This document shows, one piece after another, positions 43,788-54,014 of a stretch of 64,000 nt of DNA. A program made the position numbers and the translations under genes. This DNA comes from Linum tenue. Taxonomy: Eukaryota > Streptophyta > Magnoliopsida > Malpighiales > Linaceae. Position 1 is the stretch's first letter; every line of letters begins with the position of its first letter. The stretch is taken from the NCBI GenBank assembly GCA_946122785.1, contig CAMGYJ010000011.1, forward strand, positions 8,494,001 through 8,558,000, read 5' to 3'. The notes under the pieces were generated by a model, which saw nothing but the letters and a program-made list of their open reading frames with translations, did not search any database and had not been told where the DNA came from.

Positions 43788-44479
43788 TAGGGATGGCAAA
43801 AAAACCCGAACCCATGGGTACCCACCCGACCCAATCCGGTCAACGCGGGTAAAACCCGTGTTGACGGGTGTTGGGCCGGGTTTGGGTTTAAACCCGCTAC
43901 ACTATTTACCGGGTCGGGTTGGGTTTGGGTTTAGGTAAACCCGCCCCATAGGTACCCGCCAACACACATATAATTACTTTCCCGGTATATTTAATATTCT
44001 AAATAATATATCTTCCTTAAACAACTAATATTTATATGTTTGTGGAGACATGTATAATTTGTTCTTTCTAATTGTTTAGAATGAAGTTGATATTATGAAG
44101 TGGAGAGTGAATAAACTTAGTTGACGAGGAAGAAGTTTTCAATTAATCTTATTGTTTATATATGTTTATCTTTAATTTTGAATAATTTGTATTGATCATT
44201 TGCGCTTTGCTTGTATGCTCTAGATTGGTGTTTTTTGTATGATTAATTTGTATGAGAAAATTGATGTTAAACTTTTCTTTTGAAAGAAACCTGTTATTGT
44301 AAATTTTTACCACAAAAACCCACGGGTACCCATGAACCCACGGATACCCAGCGGGTTGGGTTGGGTTTGAGTTTTTCAAACCCAACGAGTTTTATCCCGG
44401 ATTTTTTTGGCTGATAAACCCATGAGTTTGGGTTTGGGTTTAACAAAACCCGACCCAACCCGACCCATTGCCATCCCTA
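43788..44479. mobile_element. Non-autonomous hAT element, 692 bp
   Basis: Termini TAGGGATGGCAA/TTGCCATCCCTA; flanks CTTCTAGT (43780-43787) and CTTCTAGC (44480-44487), 7 of 8 matching. GGGTTTGGGTTT- and ACCCGACCC-type ends surround an AT-rich core. Same family style as 41883-42437 but different sequence inside. Confidence 0.9.
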
Positions 44480-44487
44480 CTTCTAGC

Positions 44488-45365
44488 AACCCAAAAACCC
44501 TAGCCGCCTTACCTTCTCGCCTCTCTCTTCCAGAGTAAAAAACACTCTAGCCGCCTCTCCTCTTTTTTTCTCGTCTCGCCTCTAGAGTAAACCGGAAACC
44601 AACCAGAAGGCGAAGAACAATCGCCTTCTCCCTCTCTCATTTGACGGACGCTAGAAACGACCCCGCTCAACGGATTGACGAAAAAAAAGCGATTTAAGTA
44701 AGATGATATCCTTGCATATTGTATTTTTTGATTTTTGTGAAAATCGAAGGATTTCAGATGTTTTTATTTTTTATTTTTAAATGAGGGATAAGGAGGGAGG
44801 AGACGGTGCTTCGCCGGTACTTTGTTTTGCCGGCGGCGACCGAAACCAAGGAGGGCTCGGCGGCGGTGGTTGCGGAGAGGGTAAGGGATGACTCCCCTAG
44901 GCTTGCATGTCGATTTTTTTGTCAAAATTGGGATTATGATATTTTGATGGGTTTTGTTTTGTGCGAGGTGGAGAAGCAAAAGGAGTCGCCGCGATGGAGG
45001 GTGTTTTCGACGACGAATCCCAGCCTCGCCGGCAGCAACGAAGAACCGCGACGAAGGGATTAGATCTAGGTATTTAACTTGGCTCGATTCGATTTTAAAC
45101 CTGCCTTCCTAACTTTAATTGATTCTGATAACTTTTCTAAATTGATGCAGGTTATGGGCAGGCCAGATTTAGGTGAGGTTTTTCTGAACTCGGGTTTAAA
45201 ATGGTTAAGGAATTTTAATATAAAAAAATAGATTATTGGTGGTGGATTAGAAATACTTTACAGATCTGGATTTTAGGAAATATGGTTGTGTATGCCTTCT
45301 GATTTTTACTCTATGAATCAAGCTACTAAAGAATTAAGGTAGTTAAAGAATTAGAAACTAGCCAA
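44488..45365. other. Gene-like but unassigned segment
   Basis: CT-rich leader continues to about 44690. GC-rich stretches at 44800-45060 (plus-strand frame with AATETKEGSAAVVAERV) and a possible intron ending TTGATGCAG near 45150 look genic. No protein family is recognised and the frames do not join convincingly. Confidence 0.3.
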
Positions 45366-45375
45366 TGATCACCAC

Positions 45376-45683
45376 GAGCACTTCTACTGTACTATATAGT
45401 ATTGGTGCTTTAATGTACAACTTGAAGTTGTACCATAACATTAAATGTACAAGTTTAGGTTGTACCATAAAGGAATTTGTATCATTATGTTATGGTACAA
45501 CTTTACAACTTGAAGTTGTACCATCACATAAGGTACAAGTTTAAGTAGTACCATAAAAGAATTTGTACAAAAAGTATAGGTACAATCTGAAATTGTACCA
45601 TAACATTAAAGGTACAATTTCAAGTTGTACCATAAAGGTAAAAACTTATAGCACCAATGCTATATAGCATTGTAAAATTCCTC
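45376..45683. mobile_element. Mutator-like MITE, 308 bp, with palindromic sub-repeats
   Basis: 34-bp imperfect inverted termini (GAGCACTTCTACTGTACTAT versus, inverted, GAGGAATTTTACAATGCTAT, continuing ATTGGTGCT) and a perfect 10-bp target duplication TGATCACCAC at 45366-45375 and 45684-45693. The interior is built of GTACAACTTGAAGTTGTACC and variants, themselves palindromic, repeated about five times. Confidence 0.9.
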
Positions 45684-45739
45684 TGATCACCACTGCTTGT
45701 CAGTAACCTAAAAGAAACTGAAGTTTTTCACTAATCTTA

Positions 45740-46954
45740 GAGATTTTTCCAGAAATAGCACTGTTTAAAAAAAAAATTCCAAAAATAGCACCCAACTCCG
45801 AAAAATTCCAAAAATAGCACCATTTTTTTTAAACCGCAACCCGGAGGTGCGTTTTTTGATGAAAACGCCACCCGAGGGCGCGTTTTTCGATGAAAACCGC
45901 ACTGGTAGGGAGCGGTTTTGCAAACCGCACCCCCAGGGTGCGATCTGCCTTTTTTTTTTTTTTTTTTTTGCAAACCGCACCCCCAGGGTGCGATCTGCTT
46001 TTTTTTTTTTTTTTTTTTTTTTTTGAAAAATCCTAACTTAGGTGGAAACTTCAAACAAACGTATCTTTATGTTCGGGTATCCGATTGCCGCGATTTTTTT
46101 TTTGATTCCGCATAACTTTTTGAGATCTTGCAAGTCGAAGACTGCCAAAGGTGGTTTTGGTCTCGCCTTCGAACCAAAAAATGTCGTTTGCTACCCCGAA
46201 CGAGCATTTTTTCGATTTCGTCAAACTTTGAACGACCATAACTTTGTGCTCCACAATCCGAAAATCATGATTTTTTTTTGATTTTGCATAACTTTTTGAG
46301 GACTAAATTTTTTATCATAGACATAATTTCGGAATGTACTTGGATTCCTAAAAAGAAAGGTAAACTTATTCCCAAAACCCCGTATATCCAAAATTATTCA
46401 TTTTTTGAAAATTCTCTCCTAGAAAAAATTGTAGTCCTCAAAAAGTTATGCAAAATCAAAAAAAAGTTCATGATTTTCGGATTGTGGAGCACAAAGTTAT
46501 GGTCGTTCAAAGTTTGACGAAATCGAAAAAAGGCTCGTTCGGGGTAGCAAACGACGTTTTTTCGGGACGAAGGCGGGACCAAACTGCCTTGGCATTTTGC
46601 GGTTTGCAAGATCTCGAAAAATTATGCGGAATCAAAAAAAAAATCGCGACGATCGGATACCCGAACATAAAGATACGTTCGTTTGAAGTTTCCACCTAAG
46701 TTAGGATTTTTCAAAAAAAAAAAAAAAGCAGATCGCACCCTGGGGGTGCGGTTTGCAAAAAAAAAAAAAAAAAAAGGCAGATCGCACCCTGGGGGTGCGG
46801 TTTGCAAAACCGCTCCCTACCAGTGCGGTTTGCATCGAAAAACGCACCTTCGGGTTGCGGTTTTACAAAAATGGTGCTATTTTTGGAATTTTTCGGAGTT
46901 GGGTGCTATTTTTGGAAATTTTTTTTAAAACAGTGCTATTTCTGGAAAAATCTC
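45740..46954. mobile_element. Mutator-like element made of one giant inverted repeat, 1215 bp
   Basis: Perfect 9-bp target duplication CTAATCTTA at 45731-45739 and 46955-46963. The arms start GAGATTTTTCCAGAAATAGC and stay complementary for about 560-570 bp each, with a central loop of about 120 bp (46310-46430). Each arm holds a duplicated GCACCCCCAGGGTGCG word and long T (left, about 45950-46022) or A (right, about 46714-46775) tracts. No transposase; short frames in it are artefacts of the symmetry. Confidence 0.95.
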
Positions 46955-46963
46955 CTAATCTTA

Positions 46964-48480
46964 TTGTTATTGGCTTGATTGGGATTTTATGGGTTTTTCG
47001 ATGGTTTTTTATGTAGCTTTTGATATACTAGAAATTGACGAAAATGATTTTTCTGTAATGGAGATGAGATGTAATAAACATGCTCTAAATTGCTTATCTT
47101 GGCGCTTGCCACTGTTAGGGATTTTACTAAACTAGTGACTAATTCACTGCTACTGCTTGTAAATTTGCTAAAATTATGGACTCTAAATCACTGCTACTGC
47201 TTGTGGTTTTTATTAGATTAGAATTGGTGGGTGATTTGTAAACGGGCAAGGATTTATGAATCTAGAATTTCAGTGAGGTATGGTGATCGTTGGATCTCGC
47301 TCTAGACCAGAACCGAGAACTTCTAAAAAAAAAAAGTGGATTTAGCCTATTTTAGCAGAGGTGCTTCGATTTTGGATTGGATTCCAATGTTCGTCTACTA
47401 TCTTCTAAAAAAAGAATCTGAAAGCATGACGGGAACTTAAAGTAGCATAGAAATTGTTGAAATAGGAAAATCAAATGCTTCATTGAAATGAGCTTATTCC
47501 GAATAGTGAGGTGCTTAAGTGAAACACACATAGCAGTAATATAAATGGCTGTGTAAATAAAATTCTACTGAATGAGAACAAGATTTGGATTCGGCAAAAA
47601 CTTCTTGAGAAATGCTATATCATTCAATAATAGAGAAGTTTTGGGTTTCCAAGCACTGACCTGATAGTCAACTTTGGATCTGAATCCTCACTCGTCAACT
47701 ATTACAACCTTGAACATGGAAATTTTCAAAAGAAGAAGGAAAAAGTAATTTCCCGTCACTATCACTACTTCTCCAACTCCAGCCCCCCTCAACACAGAGC
47801 CAAAAGAGCTCATTTATAGTAAGAATTACGTGCCACATGTCTTGCGGTGATTGATGATGAGCATGACATGCTTCTCTCTGATTGGTTGATCCTCAAGGCT
47901 TCATATGAAGCTTCCACCTTGCTTAGTCGGTTCTGACTGGTAAGGACAAGTGTTTGATAAGATTGAACCAAGTTTGGGCCAGTTCCCCCTAGCTTCAACT
48001 TATTTTCCGAATTGGGCCTGTAGTGCTCTTCTTCGTCTGGGCTTGAAGTGGGCTCGGACAGATTTGAATTTGGGCCTAGCTCTGGGCTTGTCTATCTTTG
48101 AACTGTGGGCTCAAACTGGGCTGATTCTCATTTCTTTTTTTCTTTTGTTTGCAGGGTGTGGCCTTTTCATGTGTATTAGACTTTTATTTCTCAGCTTTGT
48201 ATTTGTAAACTCGCTTTACCGATTAGGAGTGTCCAAACTTTGAAACGACATCGATATTGTACTGGCTTTTAAATCATTCAATAGTACGACCTTGTACTTT
48301 TATTATGCCTTCAAACCTCATGTGTGTGCAAACATCTTGTGTATTGAATTGGAATACTTCATCTTCTGCAAAACTTGAATCGAAGGGCATATTCTCGTAT
48401 AACATGAAAGACCCTTCTTTGACTGGTGAGGAATTTGGATTGACCCGGACAAAATGTGGTGTCTACACCTGTGAACACCA
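46964..48480. other. Spacer without recognised genes
   Basis: Noncoding AT-rich sequence. At 47990-48130 the words GGGCCTG, GGGCTTG and TGGGCTC are repeated, as seen in promoters and some LTR U3 regions. The stretch next to 48480 may belong to the LTR on its right. Confidence 0.4.
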
Positions 48481-49085
48481 GCAAGTGAAGCTGTGTGTTT
48501 CAACGCAATCCACTGAGTTCACTGACGCGTTAAAAGAGTTCACGACCATGAACGGAAGTCGCGAACTGAGCCCGATCCTTGTATAAAATGTGAGCTGAAA
48601 GGAAGAGAGAAGGGGGAGCCCAAGTGTGAGAAAGAGTCTTCTTCTTCTTCTTCTTCTTCTTCAGATTTTAGAGAGAGAAAGAAAGAACCAAAGAAGAAAG
48701 AGGGCTTGGGTTTGCTCCAAGTGGTGAATTGGGGAGAATCTCCCCAAGAGAAAATCAGCACAAGTTCAAAGGAGATTGGAGGCATCACCACGATGGTTTC
48801 TACCTCTTTCTCTTGTGTTATTACCCTTTCTAGCATGGAGTAGTTTCCTTTTTCACTTGGGTGTTGTGAAACCCTAACTATTTATCATATAGTTGTTATG
48901 TGGATTGAATGATTGTTTATAGGTGTTGTTTAATTTAATCAATGAGGTATTTTTCATGATGATTGTGCATGTTTATGCTTGACAATCCAATTGTCCATTT
49001 TAAACATACTTTTCCCATATTGCACCCTACTAAGGTTTATACTTGGGCCTTAGGTGGGAATTAATTGTGATATTCAGGACGAGTC
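48481..49085 (+). repeat. 5' LTR (partial call) of a plus-strand Tat element
   Basis: It ends shortly before a clear PBS at 49093. It holds GTTCACGACCATGAACGG words, then TATAAAA at 48582-48588, a (CTT)n tract (48637-48661), a GA-rich leader, and a 3' part with the Tat phrase GGAGTAGTTTCCTTTTTCACTTGGGTG, also found at 26230-26270. The left boundary cannot be fixed. Confidence 0.65.
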
Positions 49086-49092
49086 AAGTTTT

Positions 49093-49110
49093 TGGCGCCG
49101 TTGCAGGGGA
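49093..49110 (+). other. Primer-binding site of the plus-strand Tat element
   Basis: TGGCGCCGTTGCAGGGGA differs by one base from TGGCGCCGTTGCCGGGGA, the well-known primer site of Tat/Ogre-type Gypsy elements. Confidence 0.92.
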
Positions 49111-49237
49111 CTTCGGTCCGTTATCTTGAAAAAGTTGTTTGGTGTTAATCTAGCTTTTAAGTTCCAGTTTTGAATGTGTGATTGTTTTTGCTTGTACTAG
49201 ACTTGGTGTTGTTTTCTAAGTGTGTGTAGGGAGGTGT

Positions 49238-49644
49238 ATGACCCGGAGCAATCCGACGCCTTTGATACCACGTGACGAGCACATCAACCGGACTCTCCGA
49301 CTCCTAGCACGGGAGAGGGAGTTAGCGGAAGCAAGAAAGAGAAGTGAAGAAAGGGGGCAACAATTTGGTCCCGGTTTTAGTGGGATAGAAGTGGAAGGAG
49401 TTGAACGTGAAAGTGATCTTGGAGTAGAAATGGCAGAGAACAAACAAGGAAGAGGAGCCTCCCAAGCTCACAACCAAAATGAGGTGGAGGAGGAGGAAGT
49501 CCCAAGGATAATGGGATACTATATGGCCCCACGGCCGGCGGACATTCAATTTCTAATCTTGCACCCTCCCGTGGCGGCCAACAATTTCGAGATCAAGCCG
49601 GTTCTAGTGACTATGATACAGAACAATGCTTTATTCCACGGGTG
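49238..49644 (+). pseudogene. Tat gag N-terminus, cut by a nested element
   Basis: ATG at 49238 opens MTRSNPTPLIPRDEHINRTL, then LARERELAEARKR, a Glu/Gln-rich part, MGYYMAPRPADIQ and NNFEIKPVLVTMIQNNALFH. This is the start of gag of Tat elements (IPRDEH and NNFEIKP are conserved). The frame ends at 49644 because an LTR begins at 49643; the rest of this element is not found in the window. Confidence 0.88.
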
Positions 49645-50972
49645 ACACGCTACGATACAACACCAAACTGCGACCAAGTGTAATCGCATAATGGAAATGC
49701 AGAATAGTGGTAAGTTCAATTTATCAACTCGGGGTCTAGATCTACTGCCTACTCCGTGATTATCTATTATCTAGTGGTAACAATGTAGTGAATTGTCGAA
49801 GTTCTTAAGCAAGGGAAGAGTCACTCAGGAATAAGTCCCCCCAGCTCCTTAGTTAGGTCTAAGTTATAATTTCCTTTGGTTGATTTACTGTTGATTAAAC
49901 TGTGGAAGATCCGATAGTAGTTTGGAATCTCTTAAGATGACCAAGCCCTCTCAGACAGACTAACCGGCAGGCGACTAACCTTCACCAGGATAAACTGCTG
50001 AGGCAATTAACACAAAACTCCACTACTAGAATTGGATTCTAGTACAAAGCAGTGAATCGACTAACTCTCGTATAATCAATTCACTACTACCGATTGAAGA
50101 ACCTCTAACAACCTAATCAGATTCAATCAATCTCAAGTTGCAGCAGAAATCAAGGAAAGTTGATAAGGCTTCAATTGACTCAATAAACACACTTCAATCG
50201 ATTATAATCAAGCAGTATAACAATCCAAATGTCATTACAATCAAGATCCCTAACACATGGAACTAGGGTTCTTCATACCCAAGTGAGAGAGAGTCTACTC
50301 CATATATATAGAGAGAGGAAAATAGAATACAAAGCAGTCATACTCATAATGATGGGAAGAATCTGCTCTGAGATGATAATCTTCACTCTAAGGACGAAAT
50401 CCAAGCTTGATTGATGAAACCCAGCTCCAAAATCAACCATAGGGTTTGTTTTTCGCACTTTCTCTCTCCAGGACTTTGTTTTTGCTCCAAAAGTTTGTAT
50501 CCCTCTTCAAAGACCCAAAATTGGGTTAAAACCCAGAATTCCACGATCACACGGTCGTGTGAAATCCCCAGCTGCCCGTGTGAATCACAAAACGTGACGT
50601 TCGATTAAGTGACGGAAGGTGTGCTACACGGCCAGAATGGCACGACCATGTGAAATTCCAGCCTCCACGTGTGAAGTCATTGGAAATCCCACACGACAAA
50701 AGTGTCCCTCACACGACCAGTGTGGCCTTTCCCGCGCAAAGGAGTGCCACACTGCCAAGTCACACGGCCGTGTGGCTTCCTCAACTTTTCGTCAAACGTC
50801 TAAACTTTGTCCAATCGACCCCGAACTCGTGCCCAAACCTTCATTCATGTGCTAGGACCTGAAATATCACAAACAAGAACATCCTAGCATGAAATCGGTT
50901 TAAAACACCAGAAATGAGACTCAAACAGTATAAGAATGGTGGACAAAAACATGTGTGTATATCGAGTCATCA
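49643..50972 (-). repeat. 3' LTR of the nested minus-strand Tat element, 1330 bp
   Basis: Ends TGACACGCTACG and CGAGTCATCA match the family of 16329-17695, and the complement of a PPT (CCCCCACACTTA) follows at 50977-50988. It interrupts the gag at 49644. Words CACGGTCGTG, CACGACCATGTG and CACACGGCCGTGTGG lie at 50545-50775. Confidence 0.88.
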
Positions 50973-51034
50973 AATTCCCCCACACTTAACCGTTTGTGTG
51001 TCCCCAAGCAAACCTGACTCAAACCTATGCAGCT
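50973..51034 (-). mobile_element. PPT and 3' internal end of the nested Tat element (left part)
   Basis: TAAGTGTGGGGGAATT (minus) then the noncoding 3' end, matching 17696-17745. At 51034 it is interrupted; the same sequence resumes at 55704 after a 5-bp CAGCT duplication. Confidence 0.88.
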
Positions 51035-52717
51035 TGACACATCCCGTCTCTTTTCACAAACCAAACCATCACTCAAACCAAAAACCGGTTACTCCGGAGC
51101 AACCAAACCACTTTTTAAAATAAATAAATCGACAATGTTTAAGAATTTCAAACAAAAAGACTGAACACTTGGGCAAAATCTCAATCTCAAACACTTAAAA
51201 TAACTTAACCCAGAATCTCCAGTTTATACTAATAACCATGAAACAGAACAATTAACTAATCTGACTTGACTCCTCACGAGCTTTCCGATATCCCCTCGAC
51301 GCTGGTACTGCTGCTCGCCTCACCCTGTTTCTCCTCGTGATCCACTTCTGCTAGACTATCCTCAACCTGGTGAGTGAGAAGGGGCAAGTCTCGTCGTTAC
51401 TTCCTAAGGTCTTTGCCCTAGGCAAACTTCTAACTAAACACATTATTAGGGGGATGCCTTCCTTAGACGAAAGTCGTTCTCACTTCCATCCTTTAAACTT
51501 TACTATCAAACAGTCTATAAGAGATCTCTACTCCTGTCTTATCTTTAGAATTCCCTTACTTATATTCTTAATAACTCCTTTCAACTTTAACTCATAGAGG
51601 TTCTCAACTTTTATCCTTAACTAAAACACAAAACACTAGGACCACCACGTTACGTCTCGCCGTCCGGTGTCCTACCCTAGTATGCCAACCGCATTACGTC
51701 TCGTCGTCCGGTTGCATACCCAAACTCGGCAATGGCACTGCGTTACGTCTCGCCGTCCAGTCCATTCCCGTCAACTACTGCGTTACATCTCGCCGTCCAG
51801 TAGTGACCCAACCGCCCGGGGGTTCCTCATACCATCAATCCATAAAACATCACATACATTCATACATAGCACACCGCGTTCCTCCACCCTTACAGGCGGT
51901 GGGATGCCTCACACACATCGCGCATACTAGTAAAATTGACTAAATAATCACTTGAACGAAAAGCGGAAACTAAAAGAGCTACGATAGAGATTTTACCCCC
52001 TTTACACTCACCTCAAAACCGTCGAAAATGACTCTGACTCCGCTCTAAAATTTCCATGCTAATTCCATCTTTCGTTCATATTCCGAGACGCCACATGTCC
52101 ATTAGCGTGTGTCAACCCCATACCCAGTCGATTTAACTACTGGACGCAGCCTGCAAGCGGTGCTACGTGAATGATTTCTCCTTCGATCTTACAAGTTGCC
52201 CCAATGTGATCGTGAATGATGCGGATGACAACGAGCTTGGGGGGGGGGGGGATCTTTTTGGTGCGATCGATGGTGGCGAGTGGGGGAGCTACTTGCTTCT
52301 TCACTCTACTGCGGGTATAATCACGAGGTAAGGCTGCACTGGGGAATGATCCGATCGCTGGAGGGTTTCTTTTCGTACAATTGGCGGCGTTGCTCGGTGT
52401 AAGCTGCTAGGGCTCCTTTTGACGGGCTAAAGGGTAATGGGGAATATAGATATTGTCTATGTGAGGTCTATGCGAGGCCGATTGAGAAGTAGGGTTAGGT
52501 TCGGGTTTAATTTCCTCAGGGTTATTTTGGGAATTTCATAATTACGGGTGAGTTTAATCCGAAATTCAGATAACGTCCATAATTTTCTCACTTCATGTTG
52601 AAACTCGAAATCGTTTGACCTATTAGTTCACATTTTTAATCCTCATTAATAATACGGTGGGACGCAGCCCAAGGTTATGATAGTCATTTTGACTTTTGGG
52701 AAGAGCGGGGTGTAACA
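51035..52717 (-). repeat. 3' LTR of the Tekay-like element, 1683 bp
   Basis: TGACACATCCCG to GGGGTGTAACA. It carries four conserved-loop hairpins (51638-51800 region) and a run of 10-11 G at about 52242. Most of it is noncoding; long weak frames such as 51667-51930 simply follow the hairpin repeats. Confidence 0.92.
51638..51806 (-). repeat. Four hairpins with conserved loop and covarying stems (left LTR)
   Basis: The loop CGTTACGTCTCGCCGTC (with small changes) occurs four times. Stems are AGGAC-C-ACC with GGTGTCCT (51638-51673); ATGC-C-AACCG with CGGTTGCAT (51682-51717); AATGG-C-ACTG with CAGTCCATT (51735-51765 area); and GTCA-A-CTACTG with CAGTAGTGAC (about 51771-51806). The stems share no sequence, yet each pairs, and each left arm has one bulged base. 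On the transcribed minus strand the structure is mirrored. Confidence 0.85.
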
Positions 52718-54014
52718 TTTCCTCCACCCTTACAAAAAAATTTCGTCCCCGAAATTTGCTCAGACTCACTTTTCCATTTACAACTTTCATGTACGTCCTT
52801 GCCTCACGAATTTATTCTCGTTATATGAACTTCAATGGTGACCTTTGCTTGTCTCGTATCGTTTACTATAGTCCTTATATGTACCCTTGACCATACAGGT
52901 ATTCTCAACCCAACTTAGTAACATCGAGTAACTATGAGTGGCTACTTGTCCTCTTTAATTCTCTCGCTCGGGTGATGGAACAAAATTTTCGATCCAATTT
53001 ATTGGTATGCTCAGTCAGTACTTGTTATTGGACCTTAAATCGAAGTCGAGGTATCACTTTTCTTCCCCCCTTAAGAAAAATTTCGACCTCGAAATTTGTT
53101 CATCGATGATAACTTAAAGTCTCACTTGAGGTGATCCTTCCGCTACAAGGAATTATACTTCCTTTACCTTGTAGGACCTGAAGCTACGAACTCTTCCATC
53201 CAATTTTTTTTCCCAGTCGATAGCTCATCCATTTCTCCCAAATCACGTACTAAGCTAGCTGCTTGCTCAAAGCGACTATGACATTATGGCACTCTCCTTA
53301 GAATCACCTCGAACATTCTCTTACCTTCCCACACTCTCTTGGTATGTTACGTATGTCCTCCTTATCGAGTTCATTAAAACTCCTCCTCGAGGGTTCTCCT
53401 TGCCTTCTCTTACCTTTATTAGAACTTCCCTCGAACATCCTACTTTCTTGTCTATCCTCCGCTGGCTTAATGGCTCTCCTTGGGCGAGTTTCGAAATTCT
53501 AACTCTTAACCTACCTTGGTCCGATGATGCTCCTTGGGATTGCAGCCCTAATCCGATCCTCGCGAACTCCATGGACCTTCGTTGCATCCTTTCCTCTAGA
53601 TTACGGCTGCCATCTGCCGTAACTCCTTGACTACTGCCTGTTGATGTGCCGATACTTGGCTCTTTCGTGAACCTTATTCCGATTAGCTCACATGCCTGTG
53701 AGCTTCCTTGACCCTCCTCTTCTCACTCACGTAATGGTATTCACCAAACGATCCTCTAAGGAACCGTTGTTTCTCCTTTCCGAGACGTGTCAAAACCTCA
53801 CACTGTCTCCTAGAATTATTTCCTTATCATGATTAGAGTATACTGGAGATTCTAAAAATCCTTAAAAGAACCTTGACTCGTTTGGCCAAACAATAAACCT
53901 GACATCCTTTTGCCTTTCCTTTAAAAATGAAACCTTGAAAAAAAAAACTCAGATCGTCACTCCAGTATTCCTTCGAGACCAAGAAACAGAGGAGTGCTGG
54001 CTCTGATACCAAAA
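52718..54014 (-). mobile_element. Noncoding internal region of the Tekay-like element
   Basis: No gag, RT or integrase motif was found on either strand. CCTTGAA/CTTCCT-rich text with small frames (53286-53630 plus; 53587-53321 minus) has no recognised domain. The phrase AAATTTCGACCTCGAAATTT at about 53080-53100 beside a pyrimidine run repeats the 3'-end motif found at 52718-52760, as if two 3' ends had been joined. Confidence 0.75.
53998..54011 (-). other. Primer-binding site of the Tekay-like element
   Basis: Minus strand TGGTATCAGAGCCA, complementary to initiator tRNA-Met, lies three to four bases from the LTR. Confidence 0.9.

Noticed and set aside
45737..46928. Lys-rich and Phe-rich frames in the giant inverted repeat
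   Set aside because: Produced by A and T tracts in both arms; mirror images of each other.
49643..49660. Gag of the plus-strand Tat element continuing past 49644
   Set aside because: The text changes to an LTR terminus (TGACACGCTACG) at 49643, matching the start of the LTR at 16329.
51638..51806. Coding interpretation of the LTR repeat (frame 51667-51930)
   Set aside because: The frame is not kept with equal length in the second LTR and the conserved unit is a loop with pairing flanks, not a codon pattern.
53286..53630. 114-residue frame inside the Tekay-like element as a novel protein
   Set aside because: No domain, no start context, and the region looks like joined noncoding element ends.
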